From: Candidatus Latescibacterota bacterium
GTDB taxonomy: Bacteria; JAAXHH01
Assembly: GCA_012270975.1 (NCBI GenBank)
Contig: JAAXHH010000127.1
Span: forward strand, 1 to 64,000
DNA: 64,000 nucleotides
Direction of reading: 5' to 3'
Under the pieces are notes generated by a model, which did no database searches, had not been told where the DNA came from, and worked only from the letters and a program-made list of their open reading frames with translations. Made by a program: the position numbers and the translations under genes. Positions 6,890-16,260 of the stretch are shown here, one piece after another. Every line of letters begins with the position of its first letter. Position 1 is the stretch's first letter.

Positions 6890-8569
6890 ATGGATTTCCC
6901 ATTGGAAAACCTGAACGGGCTATTGCTGCCCCTGGCCGCCCTGACCTTGATTTCAGGGCTCGTCGGGCTGGTAATCGGCACGATCTGGCGGCGCAGCAAG
7001 GCCGGCGAAATGGAGGAGAAGGCCCAGAAACGCGCGCAGCGCCTCTTCAAGGAAATGGAAGTGCAGCGCCGTGCGGAGCTTCTCGAAGAGAAAAGAAAGT
7101 GGCACGACGCGCGGGAAGCCCAAGAGGGAGAAATCACTAGCAGGCAGTCCGCCCTGGAGAACCAGGAGCAGGACATGATGGATCGGGAGAAAGAGTACGA
7201 ACAGCGATTCGACACCCTGAAGGAACGCGAAGATCAGACCGGCTTGAGAGAAGACGATCTGGAGAAGCTGGAAGAGAAGCTGAAAACGCAGGAAGTCCGG
7301 CTGAATGAATCGGCCTCGGAATACCGCAATCGTCTGGAATCCCTGGCCCGGCTGACCGCCGAGGAAGCCAAGCAGCAGCTTCACGATGAACTCATACGCG
7401 ACGTGAAGCAGGAAGCGGAGCACAGGGTAAGAGACATCCTGAAGACCGCCCAGACCAACGCCACCCGGGAAGCGAGAAAGATCGTCACGCTGGCGATCAG
7501 CCGGTGCGCGGTGGATCAGTCGACCCAGACGAGCGTCGCGGTGGTTCCCCTGCCCAACGACCAGATCAAGGCCCGTATCATCGGAAAAGACGGCCGTAAC
7601 ATCCGGACTTTCGAGGCGGCCAGCGAAGTGAAGGTCATGGTGGACGATACCCCCGAGGCCGTGGTCATCTCCTGCTTCGATCCCATTCGCAGGGAGATCG
7701 CCCGCACCGCCATGGCGGATCTCGTATCCAACGGCAAGATTACCCAGAACCGGATAGAAGAGGTGATCACGCGGGCACGGGAACAGATCGACAGCCGGCT
7801 GCTATCGGAGGGACAGCAGGCCGTCAGCCAGCTCAACCTGAAATCCATGCATCCCGAGATGATGAAACTGGTCGGCCGGCTGCGGTTTCGGTCCAGCTAC
7901 GGCCAGAACGCCCTGGATCACTCGAAGGAGGTGGCCTTCCTGACCGGCATGATGGCCGTTGAGATCGGCCTGGACGAACTGCTCGCCCGGCGCTGCGGAC
8001 TCCTTCACGACGTCGGCAAGGCCCTGGATCACGAGATGGAGGGATCCCACCCGGAAATCGGCCTCGCCTTCGCGGAAAAGTACGGCGAGCCCGAGGAAGT
8101 CAAGAACGCGATCATCGCCCATCACAACGACGAAAACGAGGAAATCACCTCGCCAATCACTTTCCTGGTCGCCGCGGCGGACGCTATTTCCGGCGCCCGA
8201 CCCGGCGCCCGCAGGAATGATCCCGAAGACTATATCCGCAGGGTGGTGGAGTTGGAAGAACTCGCCCGGGCGTTCGACGGGGTGGCCGACGCCTACGCTA
8301 TCAACGCCGGACGCGAGATCCGGGTCATGGTCCGGCCGGATCAGGTGGACGACGACCGGACGTACACACTGGCCAGCGAGATATCCCAGAAGATCCGGAA
8401 CGACCTGACCTATCCCGGGCACATCAAGGTAACCGTCATCCGGGAGAAGATCGCCCACAGGATGACGAACAAGCGGGACGATCAGCAGCAGGGTGGACAT
8501 CGAAGGTCGTACGGACGAAACCGGAACCGGCGTCATTCCCCGACGCCCAGCGGACAGGCGGCGGGATAG
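6890..8569 (+). CDS. rny: Ribonuclease Y
   Basis: A membrane-anchored endoribonuclease that starts mRNA decay. The 559-aa product has one N-terminal membrane helix (about residues 10-30), a long charged coiled coil (about 38-190), a KH RNA-binding domain with IIGKDGRNIRTFE (about 225-240) and an HD phosphohydrolase domain with HDVGKALDHEMEG (about 373). It is some 40 residues longer than the usual 520, because of a basic, low-complexity C-terminal tail (RRSYGRNRNRRHSPTP) that could bind RNA. A G-rich ribosome binding site lies a few bases before the ATG. queG follows 22 bases on. Confidence 0.95.
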   Translation: MDFPLENLNGLLLPLAALTLISGLVGLVIGTIWRRSKAGEMEEKAQKRAQRLFKEMEVQRRAELLEEKRKWHDAREAQEGEITSRQSALENQEQDMMDREKEYEQRFDTLKEREDQTGLREDDLEKLEEKLKTQEVRLNESASEYRNRLESLARLTAEEAKQQLHDELIRDVKQEAEHRVRDILKTAQTNATREARKIVTLAISRCAVDQSTQTSVAVVPLPNDQIKARIIGKDGRNIRTFEAASEVKVMVDDTPEAVVISCFDPIRREIARTAMADLVSNGKITQNRIEEVITRAREQIDSRLLSEGQQAVSQLNLKSMHPEMMKLVGRLRFRSSYGQNALDHSKEVAFLTGMMAVEIGLDELLARRCGLLHDVGKALDHEMEGSHPEIGLAFAEKYGEPEEVKNAIIAHHNDENEEITSPITFLVAAADAISGARPGARRNDPEDYIRRVVELEELARAFDGVADAYAINAGREIRVMVRPDQVDDDRTYTLASEISQKIRNDLTYPGHIKVTVIREKIAHRMTNKRDDQQQGGHRRSYGRNRNRRHSPTPSGQAAG

Positions 8570-8591
8570 CTTCGCCGCGCCTCGGATTCCC

Positions 8592-9806
8592 GTGTCTCTT
8601 ACCGATGAAATCAAGGCGCACGCCGGGTATCTCGGCTTCGACCTCGCCGGCGTAACCACGGCCGAACCTCCCCGGCACGGGGAATACTACGCCAGGTGGA
8701 TCGAGCAGGGCATGGCCGGCGAGATGGCCTACCTGGGCCGCGGGATCGAGAAACGGCAGGACCCGGGACTGATCCTGCCGAACGCCCGGTCCCTCGTCGT
8801 AGTCGCCATGAACTACCGGTGTTCGGATCCCGTCACCGACATGCGGGCCACCACGCCAGAAGTCACGCCCGAAAGCACGCCGAACCACATTCCGGGCCGC
8901 GCACTCCGAGGCTCGTCCGAAAGCACGTCAGAAAGCCAGCCCCGCGGCAAAATCGCCCGGTATGCCCGGGGCGACGATTACCATGACGTGATGAAAGAGA
9001 AGCTGCTGGCGCTGCTTCGATTCGTGCAGGACAGGGCCGGCCGGCCCGTGAATGGGAAGGTATACGTGGACACGGGGCCGGTGCTGGAACGCGAGTTCGC
9101 CGTCCGCGCCGGCCTGGGGTGGTTCGGGAAGCACACCAACCTCATCCACAAGCGCGTGGGTTCGTGGCTGTTGATCGGGGAGATCCTCCTCGACATCGAA
9201 CTGGACCAGGACGGGCCCGCGGCAGATCACTGCGGCACGTGCACCCTGTGCCTCGAAGCCTGCCCCACCGACGCCATCGTCGAACCCTACGTGGTCGATT
9301 CGCGCCGCTGCATTTCCTACCACACCATTGAACTGAAGGGCGCCATTCCCCTGGAGTATCGCGCGGCGATGGGAGACCGCGTGTTCGGGTGCGACGACTG
9401 CCAGGATGTCTGTCCCTGGAACCGGAGCGCGCCCGAAACCGGCCATCCGGCCTTCGTTGCCCGTCCCTGGAACGAAATGCCGGACCTCATCGAAATGCTG
9501 GGGTTGACGCCGGAGGCGTTCAGAGCCCGGTTCAAGGGCAGTCCCATCAAACGGACGAAGCGGCGCGGCCTGTTGCGGAACGCCGCCGTAGCCCTGGGCA
9601 ACACGAAGGACCCTGAGGCGGTACCCGCGCTCGCCGATTCGCTCGGCGACGACGAGCCGCTGGTCCGGGGACACGCGGCATGGGCACTTGGAAACATCGG
9701 CGGCGACGGGGCGGCCACGGCTCTGGAGACAGCGCGGAATACCGAAGAAGATCCCTGGGTAATCGAAGAAATCGAACGGGCGCTTGCGGAATGTGCGGCG
9801 TCTTAA
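8592..9806 (+). CDS. queG: Epoxyqueuosine reductase QueG
   Basis: Cobalamin- and iron-sulphur-dependent reductase for the last step of queuosine synthesis in tRNA. I chose the GTG at 8592, giving 404 residues that begin like the family (SLTDEIKAHAGYLGFDLAGV). The longer frame from 8493 would overlap rny by 77 bases. Two 4Fe-4S clusters are visible: CGTCTLCLEACP (about 214) and CDDCQDVCPW (about 266). HEAT-like repeats occupy the C-terminal 80 residues. A Thr/Ser/Pro-rich insertion of about 35 residues (TTPEVTPESTP...SESTSESQPRG) interrupts the N-terminal half after MNYRCSD, where relatives have a short loop. queA, the preceding pathway enzyme, is 39 kb away. Confidence 0.9.
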   Translation: MSLTDEIKAHAGYLGFDLAGVTTAEPPRHGEYYARWIEQGMAGEMAYLGRGIEKRQDPGLILPNARSLVVVAMNYRCSDPVTDMRATTPEVTPESTPNHIPGRALRGSSESTSESQPRGKIARYARGDDYHDVMKEKLLALLRFVQDRAGRPVNGKVYVDTGPVLEREFAVRAGLGWFGKHTNLIHKRVGSWLLIGEILLDIELDQDGPAADHCGTCTLCLEACPTDAIVEPYVVDSRRCISYHTIELKGAIPLEYRAAMGDRVFGCDDCQDVCPWNRSAPETGHPAFVARPWNEMPDLIEMLGLTPEAFRARFKGSPIKRTKRRGLLRNAAVALGNTKDPEAVPALADSLGDDEPLVRGHAAWALGNIGGDGAATALETARNTEEDPWVIEEIERALAECAAS

Positions 9807-9834
9807 GTCTCAAGGATTCGACGGCGGAAGTACG

Positions 9835-9895
9835 GGCCGGCGAACTATGCTTTCATGCCATCCCCACACCTCTATCTCCGGCCGGCGAACTATGC
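9835..9895. repeat. 16-bp direct repeat between queG and mltD
   Basis: GGCCGGCGAACTATGC occurs at 9835-9850 and again at 9880-9895, 45 bases apart, inside the 213-base gap before the transglycosylase gene. The function is unknown: a tandem operator or a local duplication. Confidence 0.5.
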
Positions 9896-10019
9896 CGGAT
9901 TTTGAAAAGCCCTTGCCTCTTCGAAGGTTATGCATATATTCTAGGCGGCTCCGGTGGCAGGTACCGGGGGATGGATCGTCGTCCTGCAGCCATTCGGCTT
10001 CTGAGTAGCTGACGCAGAT

Positions 10020-11765
10020 ATGATTAGATACATTCCGCTCATAGGCCTTGTTTTCCTCGCCGGTTGCGCCGGTCCCCGAACCCTTGAACCGGGGACGCGC
10101 GCCACGCCCGCACCCGGGACGGCGGATACCGCGGGAAACACCGGCACGGTAGAAGAATTGCCGGCCCCGGGCCTTACCCTCGATCACGTCACCCCGGCAG
10201 ATTCCCTGGCGACGCGGGACCCGGATCGCCTGCTCGCCGACGCCAGGCAGCGCTATGACGCGGCCCTCGCGGCGCTGGAACGATCCGATACCACGGCCGC
10301 ACGCAGCGCGGTCGACGAAGTGCTTGGCCTGCTCATCCTGCTGAGCGACGACCAGAAGCACGCGGCGACCCCCGCGCAGGCCGACCTGCTCAGGCAACTC
10401 GGCCTGCTGGTGGACCGCATCCAGGACAGGCACCGCGCCGCCGTCGAAGTCAGGGGTTCGATTCCCAGGGTAATCAACCGCCGCGTCACGCAACAGATCA
10501 ATCTGTATCTCAAAGACAAGAGCCTGGGCATACTCAAGGCCGCGTACCAGCGGTCCGGGCGCTATACCCCGATGATCCGCGAGGAACTGGCCGCCCGGGG
10601 GCTGCCCAACGAGCTTCAGTGGCTTCCGATCGTCGAAAGCGGCTTCAAGCCCAGGGCGTACTCGTGGGCGGCCGCGGCGGGCATGTGGCAGTTCATTTAC
10701 GATACCGGCAAGCGGTACGGACTCCAGCGGTCCGGTTGGGTAGACGACCGCTTCGACCCCCACAAGGCCACCCCGGCCGCCCTCGCCTACCTCGGGGACC
10801 TTTACGGCATGTTCGACGACTGGTTTCTCGCCCTTGCGGCGTATAACTGCGGGGAGTACCGGGTACTCCGCGAGATCAACCGGACGGGGAACCGGGATTA
10901 CTGGAAAATGCGCCTCCCCAGGGAAACCCGGAACTACGTGCCCAAATTCCTCGCGGTACTGCACATACTCGAAAACCCGGAGAAATACGGCGTCGACTGG
11001 CCCGAAACCCACCATCCCCACCTGTTCGAAGCGGTGCGTATCGACAAGTCGGTCACGCTGAAGCATGTCGCCGGTCTGCTGGACATGCCCCAGGACGATC
11101 TCAAGGCCTTGAATTCAGATATACGTTATGGCGTGACACCACCCACCGGGTATTCGTTGCGCGTGCCCCTCGGCGCCGGAACGACCCTGCTCGGCAGTCT
11201 CGACGAGCTTCCGGAATCGAATTTCAAGCCCCCTCCCGAGGTACGCAGGTACCGCGTGCGCCGGGGCGATACGCTCGGCCATATCGCCCGCAGGTTCCGG
11301 ACTTCGGTCAGCAGAATCCGGCGGATGAACGGGATCCGGGGCAGCCTGATCCGGATCGGTCAGACCCTACGCGTACCCGGAAGGAACTACAACAACCGGC
11401 TATGGGTGGACCAGGCGCCTTCGTACGGTACGCCGAAGGACGCGCTGTCCCACACGGTTCGGCGCGGTGACACGCTGATCCGTATCGCCCGGTATTACGG
11501 GACGTCCGTTACCGCGCTGAAACGGAACAACGGCCTGCGGAGAGACCTCATCCACCCCGGCCAGGTACTTCGCCTGCCCGGTGCCGGAATAGACGGCGGC
11601 AGGGGAATCGACGGTAGTCCGTTGACCTACAACATCCGGTCGGGAGATACGCTTTCTCGCATCGCGCAGGTCTTCAAGGTTTCCGTCACGGCTCTCATGC
11701 GGGCCAATCCTGACGTACAGGCCAGGCGGCTGAGAATCGGCCAGCGGATTATCATTCCCGGCTGA
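10020..11765 (+). CDS. mltD: MltD-like lipoprotein lytic transglycosylase with three LysM domains
   Basis: Cuts peptidoglycan glycan strands by a non-hydrolytic reaction. The 581-aa precursor has a lipoprotein signal ending LAGC (Cys16). An SLT-type catalytic domain follows, with the catalytic Glu in PIVESGFKP (about 206) and the family signature AAAAGMWQFIYDTGKRYGL, then LALAAYNCGE. Three peptidoglycan-binding LysM domains (about 408-452, 477-520 and 535-581) each carry a [RS]GDTL..IA core. The domain order matches MltD of proteobacteria, with one extra LysM compared with the two of E. coli. Short direct repeats flank the gene on both sides. A weak ribosome binding site precedes the ATG. Confidence 0.9.
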   Translation: MIRYIPLIGLVFLAGCAGPRTLEPGTRATPAPGTADTAGNTGTVEELPAPGLTLDHVTPADSLATRDPDRLLADARQRYDAALAALERSDTTAARSAVDEVLGLLILLSDDQKHAATPAQADLLRQLGLLVDRIQDRHRAAVEVRGSIPRVINRRVTQQINLYLKDKSLGILKAAYQRSGRYTPMIREELAARGLPNELQWLPIVESGFKPRAYSWAAAAGMWQFIYDTGKRYGLQRSGWVDDRFDPHKATPAALAYLGDLYGMFDDWFLALAAYNCGEYRVLREINRTGNRDYWKMRLPRETRNYVPKFLAVLHILENPEKYGVDWPETHHPHLFEAVRIDKSVTLKHVAGLLDMPQDDLKALNSDIRYGVTPPTGYSLRVPLGAGTTLLGSLDELPESNFKPPPEVRRYRVRRGDTLGHIARRFRTSVSRIRRMNGIRGSLIRIGQTLRVPGRNYNNRLWVDQAPSYGTPKDALSHTVRRGDTLIRIARYYGTSVTALKRNNGLRRDLIHPGQVLRLPGAGIDGGRGIDGSPLTYNIRSGDTLSRIAQVFKVSVTALMRANPDVQARRLRIGQRIIIPG

Positions 11766-11768
11766 CCG

Positions 11769-11825
11769 GCCTGCGAAAAACCCGTCAACAGACTGGGACG
11801 CCTGCGAAACAACCCGTCAACAGAC
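11769..11825. repeat. Imperfect tandem repeat after mltD
   Basis: Two copies of about 25 bases, each beginning GCCTGCGAAA and ending CCCGTCAACAGAC, follow directly after the mltD stop with a period of about 31 bases. The second copy has one inserted base. This may be a duplicated regulatory site or replication slippage. Confidence 0.5.
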
Positions 11826-11861
11826 CAGGATCACGCAAGTACGTGAAAGGAGAAGCCGTAC

Positions 11862-12167
11862 ATGGGATACGTCAAAGCGGCGGACCCGGATGAATTGAGT
11901 CCGGGCCAGATGAAAATGGTCTCGATCGACGGGAAGGAGATCGTCCTTTGCAACGTGGACGGGAAGTATTATGCCGCCGACAACTTCTGCCCCCACATGG
12001 GCGCCCCTTTGAGTGAAGGGGAACTGGACGGCACCGATCTCTGGTGTCCCTTTCACGGCGCGTCTTTCGACATAACCACGGGAGACGTGCTGTCGCCGCC
12101 GGCCTACGAGAATCTCACCTGCTTTCCGGTCCGGGTGACCGGCGATGCCGTGGAAATAGAAGTCTAG
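11862..12167 (+). CDS. Rieske-type 2Fe-2S ferredoxin
   Basis: A 101-aa single-domain Rieske protein like the ferredoxin components of aromatic-ring dioxygenases and NirD. The cluster ligands are visible as CPHMGAP (Cys-x-His) and, 15 residues on, CPFHGASFD (Cys-x2-His). It would carry single electrons in the cytoplasm. AAAGGAG nine bases before the ATG fixes the start. No oxygenase or reductase lies beside it, so its partner is unknown. About 75 bases downstream a degenerate copy of the last 35 or so bases of the gene is visible. Confidence 0.9.
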   Translation: MGYVKAADPDELSPGQMKMVSIDGKEIVLCNVDGKYYAADNFCPHMGAPLSEGELDGTDLWCPFHGASFDITTGDVLSPPAYENLTCFPVRVTGDAVEIEV

Positions 12168-12242
12168 CCTCCGTTCGACGCGAGGCGGCGCAACATCCCG
12201 GTCCGGGTGATCGCCGACGCCGCGGAAGCATAAACCCGACCG

Positions 12243-13286
12243 TCAGCTTCCGAAGTGGTCGTACCCTTTCGGATGCAGGGGCCTTCGTCCGGTGTGATCC
12301 GTAATTTCGCATCCGCGGTCCCCGGATACGCATTCACCTATGGGGGTCAGGGGGGTTCCGGTACGCTCCGCCAGTTCGGCCGCCAAGTGATCCACCCGGT
12401 CCGGCGCAACGGCGCACAGCAGTTCGAATTCCTCTCCGCTTTCCAGGGCCGTCCCGACGGGATCGAGCCGAAGCTCCTCCATGGCCCGCCTGGTTTCATC
12501 CGCAACGGGCAGGGCGGTTCCGTTCAAGGTCAGTCCCACCCCACTGTCACGGCACAGGTGCAGGGCATCCGAACTGAGCCCGTCGCTCACGTCGATCATG
12601 GCGTGGACGCAGCCGCTGCGGGCGAGGATTTCGCCCTCACGGACCCGTGGAACAGGCGTTCGATGACGGGACAGCGCGTCTTCGAACCGGTCCGCCGGTC
12701 TCTCCGCTACCGGTTGCTCCCGTGCCGACTGAAGCAGACGCAGACCGGCCTCGCTCGCGCCCAGGTTCCCGGTCACACACAACACATCGCCCACCCGGGC
12801 GCCCTTACGTGTCGTGATGTGTTCCTCCGCGGCTTCTCCGCTCACCGCGATGGAGACGACGGTCGGTCCGTCCGTCGAGCTCAGGTCGCCCCCGACGATG
12901 GATACGGTAAGGCCGGTTTGCCGCGTCAGCTCGCGAAACCCCGCATACAGCGCCTCCACGTCTTTCGCGGTGCGATGGGCCGGAAGGCAGAGGGTCGTCA
13001 ACGCGTGCCTGGGCACGCCGCCCATGGCCGCGATATCGCTGAAGTTGGCGGCCATGCTCTTCCATCCGATCTGCCGCCAGGACGAGAAGGCCACGTCGAA
13101 GTCCACGCCTTCCACGAAGGTATCTGTCGTCAGCAGGGTCGTCATGCCGGGCCCGGGCGCTACGGCCGCGGCGTCATCGCCGGCGCCTAAAAGGACGCTC
13201 GGATCCGGCTCGGGCAGCACGGTCCTGATACGCCGGATGAGTTCGAATTCGCTGGGAAGTCCCGCGCCTTCCTTCTGATCTGCCAC
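12243..13286 (-). CDS. thiL: Thiamine-monophosphate kinase
   Basis: Phosphorylates thiamine monophosphate to thiamine diphosphate with ATP, the final step of cofactor synthesis. The 347-aa product starts at a GTG (13286), which gives an N-terminus typical of the family (GLPSEFELIRRIRTVL); the frame is open further upstream but only as antisense of the next gene. Visible motifs are LLGAGDDAAAV, TTDTFVEGVDFD, KSMAANFSDIAAMGG, IVGGDLSSTDG and the C-terminal MIDVSDGLSSD. Other thi genes are absent here. It runs convergent to the Rieske gene and in the same direction as the STAND gene, 110 bases upstream. Confidence 0.93.
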   Translation of the reverse strand: MADQKEGAGLPSEFELIRRIRTVLPEPDPSVLLGAGDDAAAVAPGPGMTTLLTTDTFVEGVDFDVAFSSWRQIGWKSMAANFSDIAAMGGVPRHALTTLCLPAHRTAKDVEALYAGFRELTRQTGLTVSIVGGDLSSTDGPTVVSIAVSGEAAEEHITTRKGARVGDVLCVTGNLGASEAGLRLLQSAREQPVAERPADRFEDALSRHRTPVPRVREGEILARSGCVHAMIDVSDGLSSDALHLCRDSGVGLTLNGTALPVADETRRAMEELRLDPVGTALESGEEFELLCAVAPDRVDHLAAELAERTGTPLTPIGECVSGDRGCEITDHTGRRPLHPKGYDHFGS

Positions 13287-13396
13287 GGTTCGTCGTTTCC
13301 TTACTCGCGCGGCCGGGACGCGCGAAGCCATATGCCGCCGTCTCAAGCAGCCGTCCGCGATAGCGCGCCCATGCGACAGGCTCTCTCGCGCCACGC

Positions 13397-16159
13397 CTAC
13401 TCGCCCCGGCCGAACCGCCCTTCGATACGCTCCCTCGAGCGCGTGAAGATCTCGATGCCGGCCGTAACGCCCCCACCGAAGAGCAGTCCCTCCAGCGCAC
13501 CCAGGGCGACCTGGGTGGTGCGGCCGAACTCTCCTTCCCCGAAGATCGTCGCGATGGTTTCGAGCCGAATCTGCGACGCATCGAAGGATTGCCGCAGGGT
13601 TTCCAGGCTGGCCGTGAACATGCTGCCGCCCATTACGGTCAGGACGACACTGGCGACCATGCCGCCCAGCGCGCCGAAGACGATGTAGAGCAGGCTGCGC
13701 CACTGCCCGGGCCGCCTGGCCAGGTAATACGTGACGACCGGTCCGAGGGCCACGCCCGCGCCGATGAGGGCGCCCTCGAGCCCCCCGGTCAGCCCCGCGG
13801 GTTGCCGGCCGAACAGGGTCTGAATGGTATCGGCACTGTACAGGTTGAACGCGGCGCCCACCATGCCGCCGCCCAGCGCGCCGCCCAGTACCCCGAGCCA
13901 CCGGCTGTATTTCCCGGATACGCGCCGCAGCGCGACCATGCCGAAGGATACGCCCGCGCCGCCGAATGCCCCGCCGAACAGGCCCAGGCCCGCCAGGACG
14001 AAAATGGGCGTAAGCGCCTCCGACGACAGGCCGGAACTGGCGGCGGCCAGGGCTGTTCCGAGGAGAAGCCCGCCGAACAGGCCGGACACGGCGCCGCCAA
14101 ACGTACCTCCGATGCCTTGCTGCATGATGTCGATCCCGCCCTGTTGCAGGCGCATCAATACAAAACCGATCATCACCATGACCCGGTACAGCCGGGAGAG
14201 TTTGACCGACCGGTCCTGTTCCCGCAGAAAGGCCAGGCTGACCGCGCGCTGGAGGCGGCTTACGGACTCGTTGCCCGTGGGTCGGGTCAGTACCGATTCC
14301 ACCGCCGAACCGAACCAGTCCGCCAGCTCGATACTTGCCGCCCGGCGCACGCTCAGCATGGGATCCCGCAACGCGAGGTGCCGGAGCCGGTTGTTCAGCG
14401 CCGCGCAACGCACGGGCCGGGATGACTCCACCGCCCGCTTGCGGACTTCCCGGCGATCGTTGTACATGGCCTCCAGGATCACGTTCACCGCATCCGGCAC
14501 CTTTTCAACCAGCCAGGCCGGCACGGGCCGGTCCCGGTTGAGCAAACTGATGCAGAGCAGGTACGCTTCCTGGCCGGAGACGCCGATTTCTTCCAGGTAG
14601 GGCGCGAGCAGGTCCAGGCTTTCGCGGTCCATGATGAGTTGATAGGTCCTGTAATTCTCCACCGACCGTTCGAGCAGGCTTCGTGCCTGCTTCGCTTCGT
14701 AAACGCTGCCGGTCAGCCAGCGGGACACCTCCGGAATCATGCATTCGTGGGCGAGTTCCAGCCACCCTTCCCCTTCCTGGTTTCGCCGCCGGATGATACG
14801 GGCATCGATCAGTTCCCCGAGCAGCGTTCCCAGGGCGTCGTCGTCGTACCGGTCGCCGGTCCGGATACGCGAAGCCAGATCGGCCTCCCGCACGACGATG
14901 AGCCGCTCCTCCGCGGAGATGAGCGCGAGCAGCACCTGCTGCACCACGGACAGGTCGGCCGCCGAGAACCGCCGGAGCACTCTCGCGAGGTAGTCGGCGA
15001 GGATCTGCGAAGCGCCGCCCAGGCGGTCATAGGCCGATTCCGCGATCAGGTTTTTCGTATCGCGATGATCGTATAGCGTATCACACACGATCTGCAGGTG
15101 CGGCGGATCGACAGAGTCCTCGTCGGAGAGATCCTCCAGCAGGCGGTCGACAAGCGTGTCTTCGAACCGGCATCCCACCCGCCAGGCCGGACCCGTGATG
15201 GCACGCGCGGCCTGATCGGGGTTCAATCGGCCAAGCCGGTATTCATGGTGGAAGATCTCCGGGACCGCCTGTTTGAGCCGGCTCATCTCCGCGAGCATGT
15301 CCTCCCGCAACACGAAGACGAACTGCAGGGGCAGCGCATCGTCCTCCATGATCACGCCGAGTTCATCGACGAACGCCTCCCGGCCCCGCTCATCGAGCAG
15401 GAGAAAGAACTCCTCGAACTGGTCCAGCATGACGACGATTCGGGATGTGGGACTGGACCAGTTCCGGTGTAGCAGTTCCTGCAGAGAAACGCCGTCCGGA
15501 TCGATGCCGCCCGCTCCGTTCTCCGTTACGAGCCTGCGGACCATCCGCTGCATGTGCTGCAGCGGATCGGTGAAACTCCGGATGATACACGTCAGGTGTC
15601 CCTGGTCCTGCAACCGGGGGATGACGCCGGCCCGGAGGATCGAACTCTTGCCGACGCCGGAACGGCCGTAGAGGAGAAAGGAGCGACGGGCAAGGATGCG
15701 GGAGCGGATGTTTTCGATCTCCTCCTCGCGGCCGAAGAACAGGCCCTGGTCGTTTTCGGTATAGTAGTCGAGGAACTTGTACGGACGGGTCGGCTTGTCT
15801 TTGGCGGGCTGCGGGGACGGTTCGTCCTGGATCTCCACCGCGTCTCCGATGAAGACGTACCCGTGCTTCGGCACCGTTTTGACGTACCGGGGGTTCGACG
15901 CGTCATCCTCCAACAGTTTCCGGATGGACTTGATACACTGGGTCAGCGCCGTATCGCTGACGATCACGTCCTCCCAGACTTCGTCGAAGATGCGGTTTTT
16001 CTCCACCAGCTGCCCCGCGTTGGATACCAGCAGCACCAGTACGTCGAAATACCTGGAACTTAAAGGCAGCGCGGTGTCCTTCCGGAGGACCTGGCGGTTC
16101 TGGACGTCCAGTACGAAGTCGTCGAACCGGTAGCCTTTGGCGGCGGTCTGTTGCGTCAT
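13397..16159 (-). CDS. Membrane-anchored winged-helix / nSTAND1-like NTPase regulator
   Basis: A 920-aa multidomain protein. Residues about 10-104 are a CadC/OmpR-type winged-helix DNA-binding domain (FDDFVLDVQNRQVLRKD, LSSRYFDVLVLLVSNAGQ, DEVWEDVIVSDTALTQCI, YVKTVPKHGYVF). Residues about 125-560 resemble the nSTAND1 NTPase module: YTENDQGLFFGREEEI, Walker A GRSGVGKSS (165-173) and Walker B IVVMLDQFEE (241-250). A HEAT-like helical stretch (about 560-650) leads to a glycine-rich multi-helix membrane region (about 665-900). The most direct reading is a transcription factor that senses a signal at the membrane and switches by nucleotide-driven assembly. Its targets are unknown; the divergent ribB and the inverted repeats between them are candidates. 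Confidence 0.8.
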   Translation of the reverse strand: MTQQTAAKGYRFDDFVLDVQNRQVLRKDTALPLSSRYFDVLVLLVSNAGQLVEKNRIFDEVWEDVIVSDTALTQCIKSIRKLLEDDASNPRYVKTVPKHGYVFIGDAVEIQDEPSPQPAKDKPTRPYKFLDYYTENDQGLFFGREEEIENIRSRILARRSFLLYGRSGVGKSSILRAGVIPRLQDQGHLTCIIRSFTDPLQHMQRMVRRLVTENGAGGIDPDGVSLQELLHRNWSSPTSRIVVMLDQFEEFFLLLDERGREAFVDELGVIMEDDALPLQFVFVLREDMLAEMSRLKQAVPEIFHHEYRLGRLNPDQAARAITGPAWRVGCRFEDTLVDRLLEDLSDEDSVDPPHLQIVCDTLYDHRDTKNLIAESAYDRLGGASQILADYLARVLRRFSAADLSVVQQVLLALISAEERLIVVREADLASRIRTGDRYDDDALGTLLGELIDARIIRRRNQEGEGWLELAHECMIPEVSRWLTGSVYEAKQARSLLERSVENYRTYQLIMDRESLDLLAPYLEEIGVSGQEAYLLCISLLNRDRPVPAWLVEKVPDAVNVILEAMYNDRREVRKRAVESSRPVRCAALNNRLRHLALRDPMLSVRRAASIELADWFGSAVESVLTRPTGNESVSRLQRAVSLAFLREQDRSVKLSRLYRVMVMIGFVLMRLQQGGIDIMQQGIGGTFGGAVSGLFGGLLLGTALAAASSGLSSEALTPIFVLAGLGLFGGAFGGAGVSFGMVALRRVSGKYSRWLGVLGGALGGGMVGAAFNLYSADTIQTLFGRQPAGLTGGLEGALIGAGVALGPVVTYYLARRPGQWRSLLYIVFGALGGMVASVVLTVMGGSMFTASLETLRQSFDASQIRLETIATIFGEGEFGRTTQVALGALEGLLFGGGVTAGIEIFTRSRERIEGRFGRGE

Positions 16160-16195
16160 TCGGGGCTCAAGTGGAAGATTTTCGAAGAAAAAACG

Positions 16196-16260
16196 GAGTA
16201 TTCATACATTCCTCACGGAATACTCACGGGGACCTCATGCAATTCATTTATGGAATGAAT
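16196..16260. promoter_or_regulatory. Two inverted repeats in the divergent STAND/ribB gap
   Basis: GAGTATTC (16196-16203) and GAATACTC (16218-16225) form a perfect 8-bp inverted repeat. ATTCAT (16242-16247) and ATGAAT (16255-16260) form a second, 6-bp one. The AT-rich gap separates the DNA-binding STAND gene and ribB, so these are candidate operators. I looked for an FMN riboswitch before ribB and did not see its conserved AGGGTGAAATTCCC core. Confidence 0.4.

Noticed and set aside
9810-11066. 418-aa minus-strand frame over mltD
   Set aside because: Antisense to a gene with a lipobox, a catalytic domain and three LysM domains.
13287-14408. Upstream extension of the thiL frame to 721 residues
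   Set aside because: The extra part is a different frame of the STAND gene on the same strand, rich in Arg, Gly and Pro, with no family resemblance. ThiL starts naturally at the GTG at 13286.
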